DNA of 9,534 bases from Paracoccaceae bacterium (GCA_007131945.1 SLPP01000198.1:1-9534); one strand, 5' to 3'. Shown: positions 1 through 6,064, counted from the stretch's first letter. Program-made: numbers and translations. Notes: generated by a model from the letters alone, not told the origin.

Positions 1-323
1 AGGATGCGGCGCGGCTTCTCGGGCCGGTTCTGCACCCGGAAGCGGACCAGGTCGCCGAAATCGCGCGCCACCTCGACCTGGGTCTCGACCAGGTGGTCGC
101 GCCCGTCCTCGGCGACGACGGTGCGGATGCCCCAGTCGGGCTTGATCACCATCCGCGCGAAGGCGCGCTCGGTCACCCGGCCCCAGGCCGACATGACCTT
201 GAACATCGGATGCGGCACCAGCCCCCAGATCGGGTACGACGCGAAGGCGCGCGCCGAGGCGCCGAGCCATTCGTTGGTGTTGCGCGTCGCCTCCATCAGA
301 TCGTAGGTGGCCATCTGCCTCAT
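1..323 (-). CDS. phaZ: Intracellular PHB depolymerase PhaZ (5' part, cut by window edge)
   Basis: The minus strand reads 107 codons from ATG at 323 to the window start. PhaZ hydrolyses intracellular polyhydroxybutyrate granules to mobilise stored carbon. The N-terminus MRQMATYDLMEATRNTNEWL, followed by ASYPIWGLVPHPMF, RVTERAFARMVIKPDWGI and the VRFRVQNRP segment, is recognisably that of the short-chain-length intracellular depolymerase family of alphaproteobacteria. The lipase-box serine and the rest of the catalytic domain lie beyond the window, so catalytic competence cannot be judged. The start at 323 is preceded by AGGAG five bases upstream. A second ATG at 314 is possible but has a poorer ribosome binding site. 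The gene is divergent from phaC across a 102-bp spacer holding a PhaR-type operator, so both may answer to the same repressor (inference). Confidence 0.88.
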   Translation of the reverse strand, partial: MRQMATYDLMEATRNTNEWLGASARAFASYPIWGLVPHPMFKVMSAWGRVTERAFARMVIKPDWGIRTVVAEDGRDHLVETQVEVARDFGDLVRFRVQNRPEKPRRI

Positions 324-364
324 GCGTCGCTCCTGCCTCTGGCGCGGTTCGGCCCAGTCGTTCC

Positions 365-393
365 TTTCCAACCGGACGCGATCCGTTTATGCT
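365..393 (+). promoter_or_regulatory. Candidate phaC promoter
   Basis: TTTCCA (365-370) and TATGCT (388-393) are separated by 17 bp and each match four of six positions of the sigma-70 consensus. The putative -10 box abuts the CTGCACTGCAG palindrome at 392-402, which would cover the transcription start. The rest of the 102-bp phaZ-phaC spacer holds the ribosome binding sites of both genes. No convincing phaZ promoter was found on the minus strand. The call is by eye and experimentally untested. Confidence 0.4.
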
Positions 394-402
394 GCACTGC
401 AG
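392..402. promoter_or_regulatory. PhaR-type operator in the phaZ-phaC spacer
   Basis: CTGCACTGCAG is a perfect CTGC-N3-GCAG palindrome. From memory, PhaR of Paracoccus and Rhodobacter binds TGC-rich elements of this form. The core is identical to the site at 2313-2323 and is the reverse complement of the site at 2285-2295. It lies 23 bp before the phaC start and 68 bp before the phaZ start. Repression of phaC, and possibly phaZ, by PhaR is inferred from position. Confidence 0.65.
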
Positions 403-425
403 GACGATAGGTGGGGAAATGCGTC

Positions 426-2219
426 ATGGCAACGTCAGGAAATGACGATTCCAAGAATTTGGACAATTTGAACACGAACATTGCGCGAATAGATGCGCTC
501 ACGCAACGTCTGGTTGCGGCGTTCTCGCGCAGGCAACCCAAGCGCCCGGATCTGCAGGGTCCCGATCCGACGCTCTATCTGCGCGCCGCCACCGCCTACT
601 GGGCGGAGATGGTCAACAACCCCTCGAAGATGTTCGAGCACCAAATCGGCTACTGGAGCAAGACGCTGAAGCATTTCATCGAGGCGCAGGAGGCGCTGCG
701 GCGCGGCCAGCTGGCGCCGCCCGAGGACAACACGCCCGACGACCGGCGATTCTCGAACCCGCTGTGGAAGACGCATCCCTATTTCAACTTCGTCAAGCAG
801 CAGTACCTGATGTCGTCGCAGGCGATCGAGGAGGCGATCGCCAGCCTCGATTCGCTCGACCCGCGCGAGAAGCGGCGGCTGGAGTATTTCGGCCGGCAGA
901 TCATCGACATGCTGGCGCCGACGAATTTCCTGGCGACCAATCCCGACGCGCTGGAACGCGCCGTGGCGACCGACGGCGAGAGCCTGGTCAAGGGGATGGA
1001 GAACCTGGTGCGCGACCTCGAGGCCAACGATGGCGAGCTTCTGGTCACGCTGGCCGACCGCGAGGCGTTCAAGGTCGGCGGCAACATCGCCACGACCGAG
1101 GGCGCCGTGGTCTTCCGCAACCGGATGTTCGAGCTGATCCAGTACAAGCCGACGACCGAGAAGGTGCACGAGACGCCGCTGCTGGTCTTCCCGCCCTGGA
1201 TCAACAAGTTCTACATCATGGACCTGAAGCCGCAGAACAGCCTGATCAAGTGGATCGTCGATCAGGGCTACACGCTGTTCGTGGTCAGCTGGGTCAACCC
1301 GGACGCCGGCTACCGCGACGTCGGCATGGACGAATATGTCGAGGAGGGCTTCCTGGCCGCGATCGAGAAGGTCAAGGAAATCTGCGAGGTCAAGACGATC
1401 AACACGATCGGCTACTGCATCGCCGGCACGACGCTGAGCCTGACGCTGGCGCTGATGAACAGGCGCCGCAACCGGGCGGTGAAGTCGGCCACCTTCTTCA
1501 CCACGCTCACCGACTTCTCGGACCAGGGCGAAGTCGGCGTGTTCCTGTCGGATGATTTCATCGACGCGCTGGAGGCCGAGGTCGAGGACAAGGGCTTCCT
1601 GCATTCCTTCTTCATGTCGCGCACCTTCTCGTACCTGCGCTCGAACGACCTGGTCTACGGGCCGGCGATTCGCAGCTACATGCTGGGCGAGACGCCGCCG
1701 GCCTTCGATCTTCTCTACTGGAACGGCGACGGGACCAACCTGCCGGCGAAGATGGTGGTGGAGTACCTGCGCGGGCTCTGCCAGCAGAACCGCTTCGCCG
1801 AGGACGGCTTCACGATCTGCGGCGAGAAGCTGACGATCGAGGGCGTCAAGGTGCCGCTCTGCGCCGTCGCCTGCGAGACCGATCACATCGCCGCCTGGAA
1901 GTCGAGCTTCCGCGGCGTGGCGCAGATGGGGTCGAAGGACAAGACCTTCATCCTTTCCGAATCGGGCCATATCGCCGGCATCGTGAACCCGCCGAACAAG
2001 AAGAAATACGGCCACTACACCAGCGAGGCGCCGATCGAGGATCCCGATGCCTGGAAGGCGGCGGCCGAGCACCACGAGGGGTCGTGGTGGCCGCGCTGGG
2101 AGGAATGGCTGCGCAAGCGCTCGGGCAGGCAGATCCCGGCCCGGGCGCTGCCCGAGGCGGCACTGGCGCCGGCGCCGGGCACCTATGTCGTGGCCGATCC
2201 GAACGCCGCCGACGGCTGA
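426..2219 (+). CDS. phaC: Class I polyhydroxyalkanoate synthase PhaC
   Basis: PhaC polymerises (R)-3-hydroxybutyryl-CoA into PHB with release of CoA, at the surface of the growing granule. The 597-residue product has the length of class I synthases. It has an N-terminal PhaC_N-like region (roughly residues 90-260) and an alpha/beta-hydrolase fold. The modified lipase box GYCIAG places the nucleophile at Cys331. The remaining triad residues are Asp486 (in CETDHIAAW) and His515 (in SGHIAGIVNPP). The conserved WNGDGTNLP has its Trp at 432. ATG 426 is preferred because GGTGGGG lies nine bases upstream. An in-frame GTG at 411 would consume that ribosome binding site. The first 25 or so codons are less GC-rich than the rest, common near translation starts. 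A strong terminator follows, so phaP is probably not on the same main transcript. No phaA or phaB is nearby, so monomer supply must be encoded elsewhere. Confidence 0.96.
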   Translation: MATSGNDDSKNLDNLNTNIARIDALTQRLVAAFSRRQPKRPDLQGPDPTLYLRAATAYWAEMVNNPSKMFEHQIGYWSKTLKHFIEAQEALRRGQLAPPEDNTPDDRRFSNPLWKTHPYFNFVKQQYLMSSQAIEEAIASLDSLDPREKRRLEYFGRQIIDMLAPTNFLATNPDALERAVATDGESLVKGMENLVRDLEANDGELLVTLADREAFKVGGNIATTEGAVVFRNRMFELIQYKPTTEKVHETPLLVFPPWINKFYIMDLKPQNSLIKWIVDQGYTLFVVSWVNPDAGYRDVGMDEYVEEGFLAAIEKVKEICEVKTINTIGYCIAGTTLSLTLALMNRRRNRAVKSATFFTTLTDFSDQGEVGVFLSDDFIDALEAEVEDKGFLHSFFMSRTFSYLRSNDLVYGPAIRSYMLGETPPAFDLLYWNGDGTNLPAKMVVEYLRGLCQQNRFAEDGFTICGEKLTIEGVKVPLCAVACETDHIAAWKSSFRGVAQMGSKDKTFILSESGHIAGIVNPPNKKKYGHYTSEAPIEDPDAWKAAAEHHEGSWWPRWEEWLRKRSGRQIPARALPEAALAPAPGTYVVADPNAADG

Positions 2220-2244
2220 TCGCCGGGCCGGACGGGAGGTTTCG

Positions 2245-2282
2245 CCGGGCGCCGGGACCCATCCCGGCGCCCGGAATTTTTT
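2245..2282 (+). terminator. Intrinsic terminator of phaC
   Basis: A perfect 13-bp stem (CCGGGCGCCGGGA at 2245-2257 pairing with 2262-2274) closes a four-base CCCA loop. It is followed by AATTTTTT at 2275-2282. It sits 25 bp after the phaC stop and directly before the phaP operators, so it isolates phaP from phaC read-through. Confidence 0.92.
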
Positions 2283-2284
2283 CG

Positions 2285-2295
2285 CTGCAGTGCAG
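2285..2295. promoter_or_regulatory. PhaR-type operator, upstream site at phaP
   Basis: CTGCAGTGCAG matches CTGC-N3-GCAG. It lies just upstream of the putative -35 box (2305) and right after the phaC terminator T-tract. Its centre is 28 bp from that of the second site. Confidence 0.7.
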
Positions 2296-2304
2296 AAAGA
2301 GGGG

Positions 2305-2333
2305 TTGATTTTCTGCACTGCAGCATTCATATT
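2305..2333 (+). promoter_or_regulatory. Candidate phaP promoter
   Basis: TTGATT (2305-2310) and CATATT (2328-2333) have a 17-bp spacer and each match four of six consensus positions. The second operator, 2313-2323, lies wholly within the spacer, so a bound repressor would exclude RNA polymerase. This predicts a leader of about 55 nt before the phaP start. Confidence 0.6.
2313..2323. promoter_or_regulatory. PhaR-type operator, promoter-spacer site at phaP
   Basis: CTGCACTGCAG is a perfect CTGC-N3-GCAG palindrome between the putative -35 and -10 boxes of phaP. The core is identical to the phaC site at 392-402. This location is typical of a repressor that competes directly with polymerase. Confidence 0.72.
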
Positions 2334-2394
2334 CCGGTCAGTCGCAGCAAACCGGACCTCCGGACCGACCCACAGGACCATAAGGAGATACACC

Positions 2395-2877
2395 ATGGCC
2401 AAGAACGACTTCAGCAAGGTTATGCAAGACATGATGGGCGCCTTCCCCGTCGACCCGAAGGCGATGCAGGACGCGTTCCGCACCCAGGCGCAGCTGGGCG
2501 AGCGGATGAGCAAGGTCTACCTGGAAGCCGCCGAGAAGTCGGCCGACATTTCCAGCAAGTGGACCAAGTCCGCGCTGGCGAAGATGGGCGAGGTCTCGAC
2601 CGTCAAGGAAGAGCCGTCGGACTATGCCAAGTCGGTGACCGATTTCGCCTCGGCCTCGGCCGAACTGGCCGCCGAGCACATGGCCGCCTATGCCGAGATC
2701 GCCAAGCGCGTGCAGATGGAAACCGTCGAGCTGATGCTGGCCGCCGGCAAGGACATGTCCGCCGAAGCCACCGCCGCGATGCAGAAGGCCACGCAGGACG
2801 TGACCGCCGCCGCGAAGAAGGCGACCGAGGAAGTTGCCGCCGCGGCGAAGAAGGCCACCGCGGCCACCGCGAAGTAA
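2395..2877 (+). CDS. phaP: Phasin PhaP, PHB granule-associated protein
   Basis: Phasins coat PHB granules, limit their coalescence and set their number and size. The 160-residue product matches Rhodobacterales phasins: MMGAFPVDPKAMQDAFRTQA near the N-terminus, then EAAEKSADISSKWTK, DFASASAELAAEHMAAYAEI and VQMETVELMLAAGKD. It is highly helical and has no membrane segment or signal peptide. The last 33 residues form three tandem 11-residue units (128-138, 139-149, 150-160) with core AAKKAT. They make a Lys/Ala-rich, positively charged tail. AAGGAG lies seven bases before ATG 2395, an excellent ribosome binding site suited to an abundant protein. The gene has its own promoter, two overlapping PhaR-type operators, and terminators on both sides, so it is probably a monocistron induced when polymer accumulates (inference). 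The frame stays open upstream into phaC, but no start with a good site was found there. Confidence 0.95.
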   Translation: MAKNDFSKVMQDMMGAFPVDPKAMQDAFRTQAQLGERMSKVYLEAAEKSADISSKWTKSALAKMGEVSTVKEEPSDYAKSVTDFASASAELAAEHMAAYAEIAKRVQMETVELMLAAGKDMSAEATAAMQKATQDVTAAAKKATEEVAAAAKKATAATAK

Positions 2878-2885
2878 GCGGTACC

Positions 2886-2902
2886 GGGCGGAACTTCCGC
2901 CC
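2886..2902 (+). repeat. Short hairpin just after phaP
   Basis: GGGCGGAACTTCCGCCC forms a seven-base stem with a three-base loop eight bases after the phaP stop. No T-tract follows, so it is not a canonical terminator. It may protect the 3' end of the phaP mRNA upstream of the true terminator at 2945. Confidence 0.5.
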
Positions 2903-2944
2903 AGAGTGTAGGTTCCCGGCATCCTCCCTGCCGGAATCGCGGAG

Positions 2945-2972
2945 CGGGCGTGACCTCGGTCACGCCCGTTTT
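2945..2972 (+). terminator. Intrinsic terminator of phaP
   Basis: CGGGCGTGACC (2945-2955) pairs perfectly with GGTCACGCCCG (2958-2968). This gives a 10-bp stem with a CTCG tetraloop, followed by TTTT at 2969-2972. It separates phaP from phaR, implying that phaR has its own promoter between about 2973 and 3065. Confidence 0.88.
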
Positions 2973-3055
2973 CCGTTGCCGGCGGCGCTTCGCCCGGCTC
3001 CGGCGGCCGGCATGCAGAAAACTGTTTCATGCCGCGGCAAGCCGGTCTAGGCTTG

Positions 3056-3066
3056 CTGCAATGCAA
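3056..3066. promoter_or_regulatory. Degenerate PhaR-type operator before phaR
   Basis: CTGCAATGCAA matches the CTGC-N3-GCAG pattern at seven of eight fixed positions and lies 16 bp before the phaR start. A half-site TGCAGAAA at 3013-3020, identical to part of the first phaP operator arm, lies 36 bp upstream. The arrangement suggests weaker autoregulation of phaR. No clear -35/-10 pair could be assigned. Confidence 0.45.
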
Positions 3067-3082
3067 CAAAGAGGTTCGTGCC

Positions 3083-3661
3083 GTGTCCGAGAGTGCCAAG
3101 CCGCTCCTGATCAAGCGCTATGCCAGCCGCCGGCTCTACAACACCGAGAGCAGCGATTACGTCACGCTGGAGGATATCGCGGGGTTCATCCGTTCCGGCC
3201 GCGAGGTGCAGATCGTCGATCTGAAGACGGGCGACGACCTGACGCGGCAATACCTTCTGCAGATCATCGCCGATCACGAGAGCCGCGGCGAGAACGTGCT
3301 GCCGCTCGACGTGCTCAACGACCTGGTGCGCAGCTACACGACCCAGGCGCAGTCGGTGGTGCCGCAGTTCCTGGCGATGTCCTTCGAGATGCTGCGCGAG
3401 GGGCCGGGCAAGTTTGCCGAGCAGATGGCGGCGATGAACCCGATGATGGCGCAGCTGTCGAAGATGCCGGGCTTCGAGGCGATGCAGCGCCAGCAGATGG
3501 CCTTCCTCGAATCGATGGTCGCCGGCTGGCATGCGCTGGCCGAGAAGGAGAAGAAGGAGGCCGAGGCGACGGACGAGCCCGGCGAGGAGGACGAGGATCT
3601 GACCGAGATCCGCCGCCAGCTCGCCGCGCTGGAGGCCAAGCTCGCCAAGATGGGCAAGTAG
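3083..3661 (+). CDS. phaR: PHB-responsive transcriptional repressor PhaR
   Basis: PhaR binds TGC-rich operators upstream of phasin genes and is displaced when it associates with nascent PHB, coupling phasin output to polymer synthesis (family knowledge). The 192-residue product begins with the conserved PHB/PHA accumulation regulator DNA-binding domain (about residues 8-66), including LIKRYASRRLYNTESSDYVT. The second family domain follows (about 70-115: PLDVLNDLVRSYTTQAQSVV). Next is a Met/Gln-rich stretch with FAEQMAAMNPMMAQ. A strongly acidic linker (EATDEPGEEDEDL) leads into a C-terminal coiled-coil-like helix (EIRRQLAALEAKLAKM). GTG 3083 is chosen because AAGAGG lies eight bases upstream and homologues start close to the KRYASRRLYN motif. 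An upstream in-frame ATG at 3029 would read through the putative operator. Transcription is probably separate from phaP. Confidence 0.93.
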   Translation: MSESAKPLLIKRYASRRLYNTESSDYVTLEDIAGFIRSGREVQIVDLKTGDDLTRQYLLQIIADHESRGENVLPLDVLNDLVRSYTTQAQSVVPQFLAMSFEMLREGPGKFAEQMAAMNPMMAQLSKMPGFEAMQRQQMAFLESMVAGWHALAEKEKKEAEATDEPGEEDEDLTEIRRQLAALEAKLAKMGK

Positions 3662-3760
3662 GCGCCCGCTTGCAGGCCGGCGCCCGCATGAGCCCCCTGC
3701 CTGCCCCCGCTTGCAGCTGATGCGGATCGCGATCGATGCCTCGGCACAATCGGCGGTGAT

Positions 3761-3797
3761 GGTCCCGCCCGCGCTTGCCGAGCGGATCGGGCGGACC
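3761..3797. repeat. Imperfect hairpin between convergent phaR and DUF1244 genes
   Basis: GGTCCCGCCCG (3761-3771) pairs with CGGGCGGACC (3788-3797) with one bulged base. An inner CGCT/AGCG stem closes a TGCCG loop, with a GAT bulge. No T-tract is present on either strand, so termination is uncertain, but the position between convergent genes fits a bidirectional one. The rest of the 141-bp spacer (3662-3802) shows only an 11-bp direct repeat, CCCGCTTGCAG, at 3665-3675 and 3706-3716. Confidence 0.35.
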
Positions 3798-3802
3798 CGG
3801 TA

Positions 3803-4117
3803 TCAGTCCTTGCGTCCGACATTCTCGGCGAAGGCGGTCTCGAAGGCCTTGAGCTGTTCCGCACTCGCCTCGCGCTGGTGCTTCGCTGTCCATTCGTCAT
3901 AGGGCATGCCGTAGACGATCTCGCGCGCGGCGGCCTTGTCGAGCGTGACGCCCTCCACGGCGGCGGCCTCCTGGTACCAGCGGCTGAGGCAGTTGCGGCA
4001 GAACCCGGCGAGGTTCATCATGTCGATGTTCTGTACCTCCGGGCGGTCCTGCATCAGGTGCTGCACGAGCCGTCGGAAGGCGGCGGCCTCGATCCGGGTG
4101 CGGGTGGCTTCGTCCAT
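3803..4117 (-). CDS. DUF1244 family protein of unknown function
   Basis: A small soluble protein of 104 residues matching the DUF1244 family (Sinorhizobium SMc04008-like), widespread in alphaproteobacteria. The signature is AAAFRRLVQHLMQDRPEVQN followed by IDMMNLAGFCRNCLSRWY, with a C-x2-C pair at Cys40 and Cys43. A second conserved block is EIVYGMPYDEWTAKHQ. There is no signal peptide or membrane segment. The function is not known. The paired cysteines could bind a metal or be redox-active, but two alone do not make a standard zinc site. ATG 4117 is chosen because GGGGAG lies eight or so bases upstream and the family begins shortly before the AAAFRRL motif. An in-frame start at 4174 lacks support. 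The gene is convergent with phaR and divergent from pyk, so it is probably transcribed alone. Confidence 0.88.
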   Translation of the reverse strand: MDEATRTRIEAAAFRRLVQHLMQDRPEVQNIDMMNLAGFCRNCLSRWYQEAAAVEGVTLDKAAAREIVYGMPYDEWTAKHQREASAEQLKAFETAFAENVGRKD

Positions 4118-4219
4118 GTCTGTCTCTCCCCTGGCGTCTGCCCCGGAACTGGCCCCGACGGCGCGCCGGGTCAAGCCCGATGCGGGGCGTTAGCGTTAGC
4201 GGCCGCGCCTTCGCCGCAG

Positions 4220-4248
4220 TTGCCCCCTGCGGCCGAATCGGCGATAGA
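4220..4248 (+). promoter_or_regulatory. Candidate pyk promoter in the divergent spacer
   Basis: TTGCCC (4220-4225) and GATAGA (4243-4248) have a 17-bp spacer, each matching only three consensus positions. The 162-bp spacer (4118-4279) must also hold the promoter of the minus-strand DUF1244 gene. A minus-strand TTGACC at 4174-4169 is a possible -35 box there, without a good -10 partner. A tandem CGTTAG pair lies at 4188-4199. Confidence 0.3.
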
Positions 4249-4279
4249 CGGGACCGGAACTGACAGCGGGGCCATCGGG

Positions 4280-5725
4280 ATGAGACGTCATCGCAACGTG
4301 AAGATCGTCGCCACGCTCGGCCCCGCCTCGAACGATCCGGAGACCGTGCGCGCGCTCTTCGAGGCCGGCGCCGATGTCTTCCGGCTGAACATGAGCCACG
4401 GCAGCCATGACGAGATCGCCGCGCGCCATGCGATGGTCCGCGCCGTCGAGGCCGATACCGGGCGCCCGATCGGCATCATCGCCGACCTGCAGGGGCCGAA
4501 GCTGCGCGTCGGCACCTTCGCCGCCGGCGCCGCCGATCTCGAGGAGGGTACGCGCTTCCGGCTCGACCTCGACCCCGAGGAGGGCCATGCGCACCGCGTC
4601 TGCCTGCCGCATCCCGAGATCTTCGCCGCGCTGGTGCCGGGCGCGATGCTCTTGGTCGATGACGGCAAGATCCGCCTGAAGGTCGAGGAGTGCGGCGCCG
4701 ACCACGCCGATTGCACGGTCGTCGTCGGCGGCACGATCTCGAACCGCAAGGGCGTCAACGTGCCCGATGTCGAGCTTCCCGTCGCCGCGCTCTCGCCCAA
4801 GGACCGGGCGGACCTGGAATTCGCCTGCGGCCTCGGCGTCGACTGGCTGGCGCTGAGCTTCGTCCAGCGCCCGGCCGACGTGATCGAGGCGCGCGACCTC
4901 GCCCGCGGCCGCGCCGCGCTCCTCGCCAAGATCGAGAAGCCCTCGGCGCTGAAGGTCTTCGACGAGATCCTCGAGGTGGCCGACGGGATCATGGTCGCGC
5001 GCGGCGATCTGGGCGTGGAGCTTCCGGTGCAGGACGTGCCGCCAATCCAGAAGCGGCTGGTGCGCAAGGCCCGCACGGCAGCGAAGCCGGTGATCGTGGC
5101 CACCCAGATGCTCGAATCGATGATCTCCTCGCCGATGCCGACCCGCGCCGAGGTCTCGGACGTCGCCACCGCGATCTACGAGGGCGCCGACGCGGTCATG
5201 CTCTCGGCCGAATCGGCCGCCGGCGCCTACCCGGTCGAGGCGGTGCGCACGATGCACAACGTCGCGATATCGGTCGAGAGCGACCCGATCTGGCGCGAGA
5301 TCATCGCCGCCTCGCGCCGGATCGCGCATCGCAACGTCGCCGACGGCATCGTCGCCGCCGCGCGCGAGATCGCCGAGACGACCGACATCAAGGCGATCTG
5401 CTGCTTCACCGAATCGGGCTCGACGGCGGGCAAGGTGGCGCGCGAGCGTCCCTTCGTGCCGATCGTCGCGCTCAGCCCGAAGACCGAGGCGCTGCGCCGG
5501 ATCAGCCTCGTCTGGGGCACGCATTGCGTCGCCACCGGCCCGATCGACCGTTTCAAGTCGGCGGTGATCAGCGCCGTGCGCGCGGTGCGCGATTTCGGCT
5601 TCGCCGAGGAAAGCGACCAGATCGTGGTCACCGCCGGCATCCCGTTCAACGTGCCGGGCACGACCAACATCCTGCGCGTCGCGCCCTGCGACGAGCGGCT
5701 GATCTTCCGCGCCGAGGCGGACTGA
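4280..5725 (+). CDS. pyk: Pyruvate kinase
   Basis: Cytoplasmic glycolytic enzyme that converts phosphoenolpyruvate and ADP to pyruvate and ATP. The 481-residue product is full length. It starts with NVKIVATLGPAS and FRLNMSHGSH (barrel domain A). ADLQGPKLRVG leads into domain B (about residues 70-168). Domain A resumes with DWLALSFVQRPADV. The signature LLAKIEKPSAL supplies Lys217 and the metal ligand Glu219, and VARGDLGVELP supplies Asp243. QMLESMISSPMPTRAEVSDV and MLSAESAAGAYP follow, then the C-terminal regulatory domain from about 345. Active-site numbering is three less than the E. coli PykF residues I recall. ATG 4280 has a weak GGGG site eight bases upstream. The frame is open further upstream, but that stretch is antisense to the DUF1244 gene. 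Pyruvate is a precursor of acetyl-CoA, the PHB building block, so the neighbourhood is metabolically coherent. No terminator was found after it. Confidence 0.96.
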   Translation: MRRHRNVKIVATLGPASNDPETVRALFEAGADVFRLNMSHGSHDEIAARHAMVRAVEADTGRPIGIIADLQGPKLRVGTFAAGAADLEEGTRFRLDLDPEEGHAHRVCLPHPEIFAALVPGAMLLVDDGKIRLKVEECGADHADCTVVVGGTISNRKGVNVPDVELPVAALSPKDRADLEFACGLGVDWLALSFVQRPADVIEARDLARGRAALLAKIEKPSALKVFDEILEVADGIMVARGDLGVELPVQDVPPIQKRLVRKARTAAKPVIVATQMLESMISSPMPTRAEVSDVATAIYEGADAVMLSAESAAGAYPVEAVRTMHNVAISVESDPIWREIIAASRRIAHRNVADGIVAAAREIAETTDIKAICCFTESGSTAGKVARERPFVPIVALSPKTEALRRISLVWGTHCVATGPIDRFKSAVISAVRAVRDFGFAEESDQIVVTAGIPFNVPGTTNILRVAPCDERLIFRAEAD

Positions 5726-5744
5726 CCGCGGCCCGCCTTCGGCC

Positions 5745-5773
5745 TTGCGTCACCGCCCGGGCGCCGCTATAGG
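5745..5773 (+). promoter_or_regulatory. Candidate rpmI-rplT promoter
   Basis: TTGCGT (5745-5750) and TATAGG (5768-5773) have a 17-bp spacer. The -10 context GCTATAGGGC resembles strong alphaproteobacterial housekeeping promoters. It lies 20 bp after pyk ends and predicts a leader of about 70 nt before rpmI. Confidence 0.55.
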
Positions 5774-5851
5774 GCACGCTTCAAGTCGCGCGGCCGGCCA
5801 ATGTGGCATGCCGAGTCGCGCGTGACCACCTCTCGGATGAAGGAGACGGAA

Positions 5852-6052
5852 ATGCCCAAGATGAAGACCAAGGCGAGCGCCAAGAAGCGCTTCAAGGTCA
5901 CCGCCACCGGCAAGATCCTGTCGGCGCAGGCCGGCAAGCGGCACGGGATGATCAAGCGGACGAAGAAGTTCATCCGCGACGCGCGCGGCACCTCGGTCCT
6001 GAGCGAGCCGGACACCCGGATCGTCAAGACCTACATGCCCTACGACCGGTAA
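5852..6052 (+). CDS. rpmI: 50S ribosomal protein L35
   Basis: A basic 66-residue protein of the large ribosomal subunit, of normal length for L35. The signature [20 protein letters not shown] at the N-terminus and the [20 protein letters not shown] segment are diagnostic. AAGGAG at 5840-5845 lies six bases before ATG 5852, fixing this start over the in-frame ATG at 5801. It is the first gene of a two-gene operon with rplT. infC, which precedes this pair in many bacteria, is not here. Confidence 0.97.
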   Translation: MPKMKTKASAKKRFKVTATGKILSAQAGKRHGMIKRTKKFIRDARGTSVLSEPDTRIVKTYMPYDR

Positions 6053-6064
6053 GGAGACCCTCAG

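Larger units (their letters stand above)
2284..2324. repeat. 15-bp perfect inverted repeat carrying both phaP operators
   Basis: GCTGCAGTGCAGAAA at 2284-2298 is repeated in exact inverted orientation at 2310-2324, with 11 bp between the arms. Each arm contains a CTGC-N3-GCAG palindrome, and the flanking AAA/TTT is also mirrored. It overlaps the promoter and is more likely a paired protein binding site than an RNA structure. Confidence 0.85.

Noticed and set aside
2047..2394. Upstream extension of phaP into the phaC coding region
   Set aside because: It would run through phaC, a terminator and the phaP promoter. ATG 2395 has a near-ideal ribosome binding site and matches phasin N-termini.
435..2513. 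692-codon open frame antisense to phaC and extending to phaP
   Set aside because: It mirrors phaC codon structure in GC-rich DNA. The translation is a low-complexity Arg/Leu/Asp/Val composition with no recognisable domain, and phaC is certain on the other strand.
3711..3902. 63-codon plus-strand frame between phaR and the DUF1244 gene
   Set aside because: No ribosome binding site, no family resemblance, and it overlaps the DUF1244 3' end in antisense.
3878..4279. N-terminal extension of pyk
   Set aside because: The frame is open but this part is antisense to the DUF1244 gene. Pyruvate kinase homology begins right at 4280.
4196..5524. 442-codon open frame antisense to pyk
   Set aside because: It has the same shadow character, with Arg/Asp/Ala/Gly-rich composition and no motifs. 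pyk on the plus strand has all catalytic motifs.
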